Below are positions 1-8,027 of a stretch of DNA of 64,000 nucleotides, one piece after another; the first letter of the stretch is position 1; each line of letters opens with the position of its first letter. Below the pieces are notes generated by a model that saw only the letters and a program-made list of their open reading frames with translations, did no database searches and was not told the DNA's origin. The DNA lies in assembly GCF_017993425.1 (NCBI RefSeq), contig NZ_JAGOMQ010000012.1, forward strand, positions 1 to 64,000. The letters are read 5' to 3'. The stretch is from Amaricoccus sp. (lineage in GTDB: Bacteria > Pseudomonadota > Alphaproteobacteria > Rhodobacterales > Rhodobacteraceae). Position numbers and translations under genes: made by a program.

Positions 1-124
1 GGTGCAGTCCCCGACGGCGATCGTGCTCTACGTCATCGCCGCGATCGCCGTCCTGCTGCCGCTCTACCTGCGGCTGCGCGGCAAGGACAAGGTCCTGAGC
101 GCGCTGGCCGCCGACGAGGACTGA
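1..124 (+). CDS. C-terminal end of an unidentified membrane protein (partial)
   Basis: The window opens inside a reading frame (codons from base 2) that ends at TGA 122-124. The visible 40 residues contain one hydrophobic stretch of about 18 residues (IVLYVIAAIAVLLPLYL), followed by a basic RLRGKDK segment and an acidic tail. This looks like a final transmembrane helix with a cytoplasmic tail. Too little is present to name the family. A terminator hairpin follows about 30 bases downstream. Confidence 0.6.
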   Translation, partial: VQSPTAIVLYVIAAIAVLLPLYLRLRGKDKVLSALAADED

Positions 125-153
125 CGGGCCGGCAGGCGCCGGCCGCCGAACCG

Positions 154-183
154 AAGGCCCGTCCCGAAAGGGGCGGGCCTTTC
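154..183. terminator. Bidirectional intrinsic terminator
   Basis: A 12-bp stem (AAGGCCCGTCCC / GGGGCGGGCCTT, one G-T pair) closes a GAAA tetraloop and is followed by a short T run. Because the stem starts with AA and ends with TTT it can serve both the upstream plus-strand gene and the converging liv operon that ends at 189. Confidence 0.8.
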
Positions 184-188
184 GCGCT

Positions 189-899
189 TCACCCGCCCGG
201 CGCGAGGTGGCGGTCGAGGGCGGCGGGGTCGGCGAGCAGCGCGGCGGAGGGGCCGGCATGGGCGATGCGGCCGCGCTGCATCAGGATGGCGTCGTCGGTC
301 AGGCCCAGCGCCACGGCGGCGTGCTGCTCGACGAGGACCACCGCCATCTCGTCCTCGCCGATCATCCGCCGGAGCGCCGCCCCGACCTCCGCCGCGACGA
401 TCGGCGCGAGGCCCTCCAGCGGCTCGTCGAGGAGGAGCACCGTCGGGTTCGTCGCGAGCGTCCGGGCGATCGCCAGCATCTGCTGCTCGCCCCCCGACAG
501 CTGGTCGCCCATGTTCCGCCGCCGCTCGCGCAGCCGCGGGAACAGCCCGTAGAGCGCCGCGAGATCCCAGCGCCCCGGCCGGGCCAGCACGGTCAGGTTC
601 TCCTCCACGCTCAGCGAGCGGAAGATCTCGCGCTCCTGCGGCGCCCAGCCGAGCCCGAGCCGGGCCCGCGCCTGCGGCGGCAGCCGCGAGACGTCGCGGC
701 CGGCGAGGCGGATCGCCCCCCGGGCGAGCGGCACGAAGCCCATGATGGCGAGGAGCAGCGTGGTCTTGCCGACGCCGTTGCGCCCGAGCACGGCGAGGCT
801 CCCCCGCCGCGGCAGCGCCAGCGACACCCCGTCGAGCACCACCGCCTCGCCATACCCGGCGCGCACGTCGGCGAGCTCGAGGACCGGCCCCTCAGCCAC
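189..899 (-). CDS. livF: Branched-chain amino-acid ABC transporter ATPase LivF
   Basis: One of the two ATP-hydrolysing subunits of a LivKHMGF-type importer, acting on the cytoplasmic face. Walker A GRNGVGKTT lies at residues 39-47, the signature LSGGEQQ near 134-140 and Walker B LLLDEP near 155-160; the following EGLAP is typical of LivF. I chose the GTG at 899 (VAEGPVLELADV), giving 236 residues, the usual LivF length. A longer reading from 959 would add a proline/arginine-rich stretch that comes from duplicated junction DNA. It is last in the operon. The ATG-to-GTG start probably reflects change after duplication of the livG/livF junction (see 892-993). Substrate specificity cannot be read from the ATPase. 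Confidence 0.92.
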   Translation of the reverse strand: MAEGPVLELADVRAGYGEAVVLDGVSLALPRRGSLAVLGRNGVGKTTLLLAIMGFVPLARGAIRLAGRDVSRLPPQARARLGLGWAPQEREIFRSLSVEENLTVLARPGRWDLAALYGLFPRLRERRRNMGDQLSGGEQQMLAIARTLATNPTVLLLDEPLEGLAPIVAAEVGAALRRMIGEDEMAVVLVEQHAAVALGLTDDAILMQRGRIAHAGPSAALLADPAALDRHLAPGG

Positions 900-993
900 G
901 GCCGGCCTCGCGCGCGGGGCAGCCCACCGGAACGGAGGCGCGGCGGGAGGCGCCGCCAACGCCGCCGGCAGCGCCCGGGGGCCCCTCAGCCAT
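892..993 (-). other. Chimeric junction mini-ORF between livG and livF
   Basis: A 33-codon frame starts with MAEGP, like the expected LivF start, and ends EAGRG-stop, like the LivG end (EAGHG-stop). Its start overlaps the livG stop and its stop overlaps the livF GTG. A near-identical 26-bp stretch occurs at about 885-910 and 980-1004 with one difference. I read this as a tandem duplication of the livG/livF junction. Whether it is translated is unknown. Confidence 0.6.
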
Positions 994-1741
994 GGCCGGC
1001 CTCGCCGAGATAGACCTCGCGCACCCGGGGGTCGTCGCGCACGGCCGCCGGGTCGGCCTCGAGCAGCACCGCCCCGGCGACGAGGACGGTGATCCGGGTC
1101 GCGAAGCGGAAGACGATGTCCATGTCGTGCTCGATCAGCAGCACCGCGATCTCGGCGGGCAGCGCGCCGAGGACGGCGAAGAGCGCCGCGCTCTCGTCCC
1201 GCGGCACCCCGGCGGCGGGCTCGTCGAGCAGCAGCACGCGCGGCCGCGTGGCGAGCGCCAGCGCGATCTCGAGGAGCCGCTGCTCGCCATAGGCGAGGCT
1301 GCGGGTCGGCCGCTCGGCCGCGTCGCCGAGACCGAGCCGGCCGAGGAGCCCGAAGGCCTCGTCGATCGCCGCCGCATGGGCGGAGAGCGGCCGCCAGAAC
1401 TGCCCCGCCGTCCCCTCGCGCTCGCAGATCGCGAGGGTCACCGCCTCGACCGGCGCGAGGTCGGGAAAGAGCGTGTTGATCTGGAAGGTCCGCGTCAGGC
1501 CCCGGCGCACCCGCGCCGCCGCCGGCGCGCGCGTCACCTCGGCGCCCTCGACGAGGATGCGCCCGGAATCCGGGCGCAGCTGCCCGGTGATCAGGTCGAT
1601 CAGCGTGGTCTTGCCCGCGCCGTTCGGCCCGATCAGCGCGTGCCGGGCCCCCCGCGGCAGCTCCAGCGTCACGTCGCGCGTCACCTCCAGCGCCCCGAAG
1701 CGCTTCCGCAGCCCCTCGGTCCGCAGCGCGGACGCCCTCAT
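986..1741 (-). CDS. livG: Branched-chain amino-acid ABC transporter ATPase LivG
   Basis: The second ATPase subunit of the importer, 251 residues. Walker A GPNGAGKTT is at 38-46, the LivG-type signature LAYGEQRLLEIA lies in the middle, Walker B is LLLDEPAAG, and an IEHDMDIVF switch segment follows. The ATG at 1741 overlaps the livM stop by ATGA, implying translational coupling. Longer upstream extension in this frame reads through livM out of frame and is rejected. It forms the nucleotide-binding heterodimer with LivF. Confidence 0.93.
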   Translation of the reverse strand: MRASALRTEGLRKRFGALEVTRDVTLELPRGARHALIGPNGAGKTTLIDLITGQLRPDSGRILVEGAEVTRAPAAARVRRGLTRTFQINTLFPDLAPVEAVTLAICEREGTAGQFWRPLSAHAAAIDEAFGLLGRLGLGDAAERPTRSLAYGEQRLLEIALALATRPRVLLLDEPAAGVPRDESAALFAVLGALPAEIAVLLIEHDMDIVFRFATRITVLVAGAVLLEADPAAVRDDPRVREVYLGEAGHG

Positions 1742-2706
1742 CCGCGCCGCCCGACCAGCCGCGCGAGCCCGCCGAGGATGCCTCGCGGCATGGCGAGGAC
1801 GACCACCATCAGCAGGAGCCCGATCCAGAAGTACCAGTATTGCGGGTTCATCCCCGCCAGCCGGTCGCGGGCGAGCAGGAAGATCAGCGCGCCGAGGATG
1901 CCGCCATAGAGCCGCCCCGCCCCGCCGAGGATCAGCATCACCACGACGTCCGCCGAGCGCTGGAAGCTCAGCGTCTCCAGCGAGACGGTGTCGGTGGTCT
2001 GGGTGAGCAGCGCCCCCGCGGCCCCCGCCATGGCGGCGGAGATCGCATAGATGCGCCGCAGATGCCCGCGGTCGTCGGCCCCGATCGCCGGCATCCGCCG
2101 CGGGTTCTCGCGGATGCCGCGCAGCGCCAGCCCGAAGGACGACCCCACGATGCGCCGGCTCGCGAGGAACCCCGCGACCAGCGCCGCCAGCGCATAGCCG
2201 TAGGCGGTGTAGCCCCAGAGATCGAACCGGAAGACGCCGAGGAGCGGCCAGGTGTCGACGCCCCGCAGCCCGTCGGTCCCCCCGGTGAGCCAGCTCATCG
2301 CATTGGCGAGCTCGAAGGTCAGGAGCCCGAGCCCGAGCGTGACCATGATCAGCGCCAGACGCCGGACCCGCGCCACGAGGAAGCTCGCGATCCACCCGAC
2401 CAGCCCGGCGAGCGCCGCGGCGAGGACGAGCCCGCTCAGCGGCTCCCCCCAGCCCGCCCGCGACAGGAGCCCGGCGGCATAGGCGCCGATGCCGAAGAAC
2501 ATCGCATGGCCGAGCGTGACGATCCCGGCATAGCCGAGCACCAGGTCGAGCGAGAGCGCGAAGAGCGCGGCGATGGCGATCTGGCTCGCGAGCGTCAGGT
2601 AGGTCGGGAACAGCAGGAACGGCAGCAGCGTCGCCGCCCAGAACGCCGCCTCCCACGGCGACCAGCGGTCGCGGCGGCGGATCCACGCCTCGCCGCGCCC
2701 GGTCAT
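1738..2706 (-). CDS. livM: Branched-chain amino-acid ABC transporter permease LivM
   Basis: Inner-membrane permease, 322 residues from the ATG at 2706 (MTGRGEAW). A GGGAGG Shine-Dalgarno sits about 8 bases upstream, which favours this start over the in-frame ATG at 2739. Repeated hydrophobic segments and the LGYAGIVTLGHAMFFGIGAY region are characteristic of LivM-type permeases. It pairs with LivH to form the channel. Between it and livH lies a 22-codon frame (2708-2776) beginning MSGGRD, weakly like MTGRGE, which may be another eroded junction duplicate. Confidence 0.92.
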   Translation of the reverse strand: MTGRGEAWIRRRDRWSPWEAAFWAATLLPFLLFPTYLTLASQIAIAALFALSLDLVLGYAGIVTLGHAMFFGIGAYAAGLLSRAGWGEPLSGLVLAAALAGLVGWIASFLVARVRRLALIMVTLGLGLLTFELANAMSWLTGGTDGLRGVDTWPLLGVFRFDLWGYTAYGYALAALVAGFLASRRIVGSSFGLALRGIRENPRRMPAIGADDRGHLRRIYAISAAMAGAAGALLTQTTDTVSLETLSFQRSADVVVMLILGGAGRLYGGILGALIFLLARDRLAGMNPQYWYFWIGLLLMVVVLAMPRGILGGLARLVGRRG

Positions 2707-2772
2707 CTCAGCTGCCTCCCGGGACGGAAGGCGCGCCATCCGGACCGCCCTCCCGCGGGTCGCGACCGCCGC

Positions 2773-3636
2773 TCATCGCTTGCCCAGCAGGCCCTGCGGC
2801 CGGACGAGGAGGATGCCGACGAGCAGCAGGTAGATCAGGAAAGCGCCCAGCTCGGGAGCGAAGTACTTGCCGGCGACGTCGCCGATGCCGAGGACGGCGG
2901 CCGCGGCGAAGGAGCCGGTGATCGAGCCGAGGCCGCCGACCGCCACCACGATCAGCACGTAGACGAGGTAATGAAACCCGAACGACGGATCGAGCCCGAC
3001 GATCTCGATGGCGAGCGCACCCCCGAGCCCGGCCAGCCCGCTGCCGATGGCGAAGGTCAGCGCGAACACCCGCTCGACGTCGAGCCCGAGGCCGCGGGCC
3101 ACCCGCTGGTTGTCGACGGCGGCGCGGACGCGGGCGCCGAAACGGGTGCGCTCCAGCCCGAAATAGAGGAGCGCGGTGACGGCGAGCGCCACGCCGATCA
3201 GGAACAGCCGGTAGGCCCCGAGCCGCAGCCCGCCCACCTCGACGCCGCCGCGCAGGAACCCCGGCAGCGCCACCGGCTGCTGGCCGGTGCCGAAGAGGAA
3301 GGCCGCCACCGCGGAGACGACGAAGACGAGGCCGATGGTGAAGAGCACCTGGTTGAGCTCGCCCGCCCCGTAGAGGCGGCGGAAGAACAGCCGCTCGCAG
3401 ACGACGGACAGCGCCGCCGCGGCGAGGAACGCCGCGGGCAGCGCCAGCAGGAAGGGCAGGCCGGCGCTGCGGATCGCCACCACCGCGACATAGCCGCCGG
3501 TCATCGCGAAGGCGCCGTGCGCCAGGTTGACGAAGTTCATCAGCCCGAGCGTGACCGTCAGCCCGACCGCGAGCAGGAACAGCAGCATCCCGAAGGCGAA
3601 GCCGTCGAAGAGCACGATGGCCAGCGAGCTCAGCAT
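2773..3636 (-). CDS. livH: Branched-chain amino-acid ABC transporter permease LivH
   Basis: Inner-membrane permease, 287 residues from the ATG at 3636 (MLSSLAIV). The VGLTVTLGLMNFVNLAHGA segment near the N-terminus and the LGSITGSF loop are hallmarks of LivH. An in-frame ATG 45 bases further upstream would add a charged leader without hydrophobic character and is less likely. It is second in the operon after the binding protein, separated by about 165 bases that contain a GCGAG pentanucleotide repeat. Confidence 0.92.
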   Translation of the reverse strand: MLSSLAIVLFDGFAFGMLLFLLAVGLTVTLGLMNFVNLAHGAFAMTGGYVAVVAIRSAGLPFLLALPAAFLAAAALSVVCERLFFRRLYGAGELNQVLFTIGLVFVVSAVAAFLFGTGQQPVALPGFLRGGVEVGGLRLGAYRLFLIGVALAVTALLYFGLERTRFGARVRAAVDNQRVARGLGLDVERVFALTFAIGSGLAGLGGALAIEIVGLDPSFGFHYLVYVLIVVAVGGLGSITGSFAAAAVLGIGDVAGKYFAPELGAFLIYLLLVGILLVRPQGLLGKR

Positions 3637-3765
3637 GGCCCGGACGCTGCCACCTCGGCACGCCCCGGGCAAGCCCGCCAAGGCGCCGCGGCGCGCCGGC
3701 CGGCGGCACGGACGGGACCGGTTGGCGAGGCCTCCCGGATCATGCGCGGGGCGCCGGCCGCGGCG

Positions 3766-3790
3766 GCGAGGCGAGGCGAGGCGAGGCGAG
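3766..3790. repeat. GCGAG x5 pentanucleotide repeat
   Basis: Five perfect tandem copies of GCGAG lie in the short spacer between livK and livH. A 5-bp unit in a transcribed spacer is prone to slippage; any effect would be on spacing or mRNA folding, not on a reading frame. Confidence 0.85.
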
Positions 3791-3801
3791 GCCGCCGGGC
3801 C

Positions 3802-4980
3802 TCAGCTCCCGCCGTGCAGCGGGTCCTTCGCCTCCGGGATCTCGTGGATGACGACGTTCTGCAGCTTGCCGTCCACCTCCTGCACCTCGCGGATATAGAC
3901 GGTCTGCACCACGTCGCGGGTCTGCGGGTCGATCGACATCGGGCCGCGCGGGCTCTGCCAGGCCATGCCCTTCGCCGCGGCGAGGAGCGCCTCGGCCGAG
4001 GCGTCGCCGCCGGTCTTCTCCAGCGCGGCGTAGATCAGCTGCATCCCGTCATAGCCGCCGATCGAGAACAGGTCGGGACTGCGGCCGCCGTTCGCCTCGC
4101 GGTAGGCCGCGACGAAGGCGTTGTTGATCGGGTCGTCGCGCTCCAGCACGTAGTGATAGGTGGTGATGATGCCGCGCGCCGTCTCGCCCATGCTCTCCAG
4201 CGCCTCGGGATGGGTGAGCTCGCCCTGCGCGAGGACCTTGACCGCGGGCGGCGTCAGGCCGCGCTCGGCCAGCGCCTTGCCGATCGCCGCCGGCTGGCCG
4301 CCGCCGGGCACGAAGATGTAGACCGCCTCGGGGTTCGCGTCCTTCACCCGCTGCACGAACGCCGCGAAGTCCGGGTTCTGCACCGGGGTGCGGTCGGCCC
4401 CGACGATCTTGCCGCCCGCCTCGGTGAAGCCCTTGGCGAAGGCCGCCTCGGCGTCGTGGCCAGGCCCGTAGTCGGCGACGAGCGTGTAGGCCTGCCTCAC
4501 GCCGCCCTCGTCGAAGGCCCACTTGCCGAACGGATAGTTCAGCTGCGGGATGGTGACCGAGGTGCGCACGATCCAGGGCGACTGGTCGACGACGATCGAG
4601 GTGGCGGCGTTCATCACCACCATGAACTTGCCCGCCTCCTTCGAGACGTCCGCCGCGCCCAGCGCCTCCGGCGTCAGCGCGAAGCCGGCGAGGATGTCGA
4701 CCCCGTCGCGCACCACGAGCTCCTGCGCCAGCCGCTTGGCCACGTCCGGGTTCGGGCCGCCGGTGTCCTTGCGGATGATCTCGATCGTCTTGCCCGCGAC
4801 CTCGTCGCCGTGCTCCGCGACCCAGAGCTTCACCCCGGCGTCGAGCTGGTTGGCGGCGTCGGCGAAGGGCCCCGAATAGGGCAGGATCAGCCCGATCTTC
4901 ACCACCCCCTCGGCGGCGGCGGCCCCGCCCCAGGCGAGCCCGGCCGCGAGGACGGCGGCGGCGGTGATTCGTGCGGTCAT
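3802..4980 (-). CDS. Periplasmic substrate-binding protein of the liv-type ABC transporter
   Basis: Peripla_BP_6 (LivK/AmiC-like) binding protein, 392 residues. It starts with a Sec signal peptide (MTARITAAAVLAAGLAWGG, cleavage after AAAAE). The mature start VVKIGLILPYSGPFADAAN and the later TYHYVLERDDPINNAF and LFSIGGYDGMQ segments are typical. A GGGAGGA Shine-Dalgarno precedes the ATG at 4980. It is first in the minus-strand operon and divergent from the PepSY operon. Family members bind branched-chain amino acids, amides, urea or aromatic acids; the ligand cannot be assigned by reading. Confidence 0.9.
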   Translation of the reverse strand: MTARITAAAVLAAGLAWGGAAAAEGVVKIGLILPYSGPFADAANQLDAGVKLWVAEHGDEVAGKTIEIIRKDTGGPNPDVAKRLAQELVVRDGVDILAGFALTPEALGAADVSKEAGKFMVVMNAATSIVVDQSPWIVRTSVTIPQLNYPFGKWAFDEGGVRQAYTLVADYGPGHDAEAAFAKGFTEAGGKIVGADRTPVQNPDFAAFVQRVKDANPEAVYIFVPGGGQPAAIGKALAERGLTPPAVKVLAQGELTHPEALESMGETARGIITTYHYVLERDDPINNAFVAAYREANGGRSPDLFSIGGYDGMQLIYAALEKTGGDASAEALLAAAKGMAWQSPRGPMSIDPQTRDVVQTVYIREVQEVDGKLQNVVIHEIPEAKDPLHGGS

Positions 4981-5104
4981 GCGTACATTCCTCCCATCTC
5001 GCGCCCGCCGTTCCCGCGCCGGGCGGCGCTTTTCTGCCGCGAGCGTACACAAGAGCGGCCTCTCCCGCCAAGGGAATCGGCGCGCCCGCGGTCCAAGGGA
5101 CGGG

Positions 5105-5202
5105 GCACAAGGCCCCACGCCCCCGCGAGTTGAACTGCGCGACCAAGCCCTTGTCGGTCGCGTTCGTGGCGCACAAGGCCCCACGCCCCCGCGAGTTGAA
5201 CT
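5105..5202. repeat. Two 32-bp perfect direct repeats separated by 34 bp
   Basis: The 32-base unit beginning GCACAAGGCCCC and ending GAGTTGAACT occurs identically at 5105-5136 and 5171-5202. Its end contains the small palindrome AGTT-G-AACT, and TTGAAC in the second copy forms the -35 element of the promoter at 5196-5225. It lies between divergent genes, so a tandem operator is the simplest reading. The 34-bp spacer contains an imperfect hairpin (GCGACC...GGTCGC). Confidence 0.85.
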
Positions 5203-5225
5203 CCCCGGCCGTTCGGGGCTAGTAT
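5196..5225 (+). promoter_or_regulatory. Putative sigma70 promoter of the PepSY operon
   Basis: TTGAAC (5196-5201) and TAGTAT (5220-5225) are separated by 18 bp, a good match to the -35/-10 consensus in an otherwise very GC-rich spacer. The transcript would start near 5232 and lead into the GTG at 5280. An inverted repeat CGCAG-ATGA-CTGCG (5237-5250) lies in the 5' leader. Confidence 0.55.
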
Positions 5226-5279
5226 GGGCCGAGCCACGCAGATGACTGCGGTAGCCAACGTCCGGGCCCGGATGAAAGC

Positions 5280-5636
5280 GTGGAGGCGACCCTGAAACCG
5301 CAGGATGAACCGGCGCGGCTGCTCGCGCCCCTTGGCGCTGTCGCGCACACGGCCGCGCGCAAGATCGACGCCCACCCGCTGGCGGCGCGCTGGCTGCTCG
5401 CGGGCCCCGTCGCCATCCTCGCCGCCTTCGCCACCATGGCGGCCATGCCGGTCTGGCTGCCCGCCGGCGCGGCGGGCGTCGACCACCTCGCCTTCCCGAT
5501 CGTGCTGGCGCCGCTGATCTGGGCGGTCCCGTTCTTCTACGCCTGCCTCGAGGAGAACCTGCCGCGCTGCGCCGCCGTCCTCGCCGGCGCCACCCTCGTC
5601 CAGGCCGCCGCGGCCTTCCTCTCGGCAGGAGGCTGA
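5280..5636 (+). CDS. Small hypothetical membrane protein upstream of PepSY protein
   Basis: 118 residues from a GTG start. There are two to three hydrophobic segments: WLLAGPVAILAAFATMAAM, an IVLAPLIWAVPFFYACL region and a C-terminal alanine-rich helix. I do not recognise a named family. It ends five bases before the PepSY gene, so the two are almost certainly co-transcribed. Small hydrophobic proteins of this kind often sit beside PepSY iron/siderophore-related membrane proteins, which makes an accessory role plausible but unproven. Confidence 0.75.
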   Translation: MEATLKPQDEPARLLAPLGAVAHTAARKIDAHPLAARWLLAGPVAILAAFATMAAMPVWLPAGAAGVDHLAFPIVLAPLIWAVPFFYACLEENLPRCAAVLAGATLVQAAAAFLSAGG

Positions 5637-5641
5637 GGCCC

Positions 5642-7222
5642 ATGCTCGACCTGTCCCAGGCCCGGCTCAAGCGCCTCACCGCCATCCACGGCTGGTCGGC
5701 CGTCGTCCTCGGGCTGCTGCTCTACGCGGTGATCGCCACCGGGGCCGTCGCGGTCTTCGGCGGCGAGATCGGCCGCTGGTCCGCCGGCGGCGTCCGCGTC
5801 GCCGAGCCGCTCGAGGGGCCGGTCGACGCCCGCGTCCGCAAGCTCGCCCGCGAGGTCGATCCCGAATACCTCCACGACATCTCGTTCTGGGGCGGCGAGG
5901 GCGACGACCTCCACGTCTTCTACCACACCCACGCCATCAACCCCGACACCGGCGAGGAGGACGACCTCGGCACGATGTTCCGCGTCACCGCCGACGGGAC
6001 GGTGCTCGAGCGCCACGACGGCTTCATCTGGTGGCAGCCCGAATCCTGGGAGGCGAGCGCGCTGCGCAACTTCCTGATCGACCTGCACGTCCAGCTCTAC
6101 CTGCCCGATCCCTGGGGCCTGATCCTCACCGGCATCCTCGGGCTGATGATGATGGCGGCCGTCGTCTCCGGCGTGCTGATGCACCGCCACCTGATCCGCG
6201 ACCTCTTCGTCGCCGAGCGCCCCGGCGGGCGGCTCTCCTCGGTGCGCGACCGCCACGTGCTCTCCGGGAGCTGGAGCATCCCCTTCGGCTTCCTCCTCGC
6301 CTTCACCGGCTCGTTCTTCAGCTTCGCCGGCACGGTCTCCTTCCCCCTCGTCGCCGCCGTCGCCTTCCACGGCGACGAGAAGGCGATGTCCGAGACGCTG
6401 TTCGAGCGCCCGGCCCCCGAGGATCCCACGCCCGCGCCGCTGGCGAGCCTCGACTACATCATCGCCGATTCCATCGCGCGGGCCGGCTCCCCGGCCACCT
6501 CGGTCGGCATCGAGAACTACGGCCGCGCCGACGCCCGGGTGAACGTCTGGCACAACCCCCGCGACGGGGGCATGCTCTACGTCAACAACGTCTACGACGG
6601 CCCGACCCGCCGCCACCTCGGCGAGAACGCCCCGATCGGGACCGAGCGCTCGGCCGGCGGCGTGCTCTACGGGCTGATGGCGCCGCTGCATTTCGGCCAT
6701 TTCGCCGGGATGCTCTCCAAGGCGGTCTGGGGCGCGCTCGGCGTCGCCATGTGCTTCGTCATCCTCTCGGGCTTCCGCCTCTGGGTGCGCCGCCGCGCCG
6801 ACCAGCCGCAATGGCGGCGGTTCGGCCATGTCGTGCAGGTCTTCGGCTACGGCCTGCCGATCGGCATGCTCGCCTCCGGGGTCGCCTTCTTCGTCGCGCG
6901 CCCGCTGGCGGATCCGTTCCTGTGGACGCCCCTCGGCTTCCTCGCCGGCGCGGTCCTCGCGGTCGCCATCGGCTGGCGCGAGCCGGACGAGGACCGGCTC
7001 GGGCGCAGCTACCAGCGGCTGATCGGGGCGATCTGCCTGCTGCTGCCGGTGCTGCGCATCGCCATGGGCGGCATGGACTGGGCCGAGGCGATGCTCCACG
7101 GCCAGCGCGACGTGCTGACGGTCGACATGCTGCTGCTGATCGCCGGGGCGTATCTCTTGCTCCACGCCCGCGGCCGCGCGCCGGCCCGGGCGCGGCGGCT
7201 GCGGCCGGAGCCCGCGGAATGA
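5642..7222 (+). CDS. PepSY-associated transmembrane protein (iron/siderophore-type)
   Basis: 526 residues of the PepSY_TM (PiuB-like) family. An N-terminal helix begins after LKRLTAIHGWSAVVLGLLLY. A long periplasmic region contains the DLHVQLYLPDPWGLILTGILG segment, with further helices near the middle and four at the C-terminus. LSGSWSIPFGFLLAFTGSFF and HFGHFAGM are typical motifs with conserved histidines. Relatives are usually inner-membrane proteins next to TonB-dependent siderophore receptors and are thought to act in ferric-siderophore reduction. No receptor or clear Fur box is visible here, so the iron link is family-based inference. Confidence 0.85.
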   Translation: MLDLSQARLKRLTAIHGWSAVVLGLLLYAVIATGAVAVFGGEIGRWSAGGVRVAEPLEGPVDARVRKLAREVDPEYLHDISFWGGEGDDLHVFYHTHAINPDTGEEDDLGTMFRVTADGTVLERHDGFIWWQPESWEASALRNFLIDLHVQLYLPDPWGLILTGILGLMMMAAVVSGVLMHRHLIRDLFVAERPGGRLSSVRDRHVLSGSWSIPFGFLLAFTGSFFSFAGTVSFPLVAAVAFHGDEKAMSETLFERPAPEDPTPAPLASLDYIIADSIARAGSPATSVGIENYGRADARVNVWHNPRDGGMLYVNNVYDGPTRRHLGENAPIGTERSAGGVLYGLMAPLHFGHFAGMLSKAVWGALGVAMCFVILSGFRLWVRRRADQPQWRRFGHVVQVFGYGLPIGMLASGVAFFVARPLADPFLWTPLGFLAGAVLAVAIGWREPDEDRLGRSYQRLIGAICLLLPVLRIAMGGMDWAEAMLHGQRDVLTVDMLLLIAGAYLLLHARGRAPARARRLRPEPAE

Positions 7223-7749
7223 GCGCGCTCGCCACGATGATCGCCACGGGGGTGAGCCTCGTCGCCATCGGCCGCCTCGCCGCCGCCGACCCCAAGCGCC
7301 GCCGCGCCTTCCGCCTGCCGCCGGCCGGGCGCCGCCGGCCCGGCCTCGCCTGGACCGCGGCGCTCCTCCCCGGCGTGCTGCTGCCGTTCTGGAGCGGCGC
7401 CGGCGGGTTCTTCGTCTGGCTCGGCGCGGTGACCGTCGCCGGCTGGGTGGTGGCCGCGGTCTCGCCGGACCGCCGCCTCGCGCTGCGGGCGCAGGCCGGC
7501 GCGCTCCTCGACCGCCTCGCCGCCGCCCTCGCCCCGGCGCGCGCCGCCCTGCGCCGCGCCGCCGGCCGGCTCCGCCGCGCGACCTCCGGCGCGGCCGCCG
7601 GCTTCGCCCGGCCGTCGACCCCCGGCTACGCCGAGCTGGAGCGCCGCCTGCGCGAGCTCGAGGCCGAGGTCGCCGCCCTCCGCGCCGCCGCCGGCGCCGG
7701 CGCCCCGCCCCCCGGGGCCACGGTGATCGAGCTCGCCGGCCGCCGGTAG
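7219..7749 (+). CDS. Hypothetical membrane protein with C-terminal coiled coil
   Basis: 176 residues; the ATG at 7219 overlaps the stop of the PepSY gene by ATGA, so it is the third gene of that operon. It has an N-terminal hydrophobic segment (LATMIATGVSLVAIG), a second and third around AWTAALLPGVLLPFWSG and FFVWLGAVTVAGWVV, then an alanine/arginine-rich helix. It ends with a heptad-like region (YAELERRLRELEAEVAALR). No family recognised. The layout suggests a scaffold or partner of the PepSY protein. Confidence 0.75.
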   Translation: MSALATMIATGVSLVAIGRLAAADPKRRRAFRLPPAGRRRPGLAWTAALLPGVLLPFWSGAGGFFVWLGAVTVAGWVVAAVSPDRRLALRAQAGALLDRLAAALAPARAALRRAAGRLRRATSGAAAGFARPSTPGYAELERRLRELEAEVAALRAAAGAGAPPPGATVIELAGRR

Positions 7750-7793
7750 GGGGGTGCCCGGCCGAAATCCAGCTTTCCCGGCGGCGCCGTTCC

Positions 7794-7973
7794 TCCCGCG
7801 ACAGCGCCCGCCGGGTGACATGCGCATGTCATCCGGCTCGATGCGGAGCGGTTCGGGCGGAGACGGCGGAACCTCGAAGTGAGTCACACGGCGCCGCGAA
7901 ATGCGGCGCTGATGACGATGCAATGATTTTCACCGTTCATATTCAAAATATTTCGAAATGTACTTGCGCACAA
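7794..7973 (+). repeat. 180-bp palindrome-bearing interspersed repeat, copy 1
   Basis: Matches 9995-10175 over its whole length (my estimate 85-90 % identity) in the same orientation. It contains a 28-bp near-perfect palindrome (7810-7837, core TGACATGCGCATGTCA) and an AT-rich right end (TTCATATTCAAAATATTTCG). The two copies flank the DUF1045/phnM pair. A third, partial copy lies at 47600-47702. Confidence 0.85.
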
Positions 7974-8027
7974 ACAAGAATTACTACCGCACCCGGCCCG
8001 CGATCCCCTCGGAGCGAATCCACGCCC

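Noticed and set aside
2708..2776. A further junction chimera between livH and livM
   Set aside because: The 22-codon frame starts MSGGRD (LivM MTGRGE) but its end does not resemble the LivH end, so it does not meet the standard of the other cases.
5105..5202. A one-spacer CRISPR array (32-bp repeats, 34-bp spacer)
   Set aside because: Only two repeats, no cas genes, no strong internal palindrome typical of such repeats, and the second copy supplies a promoter -35 box. An operator pair fits better.
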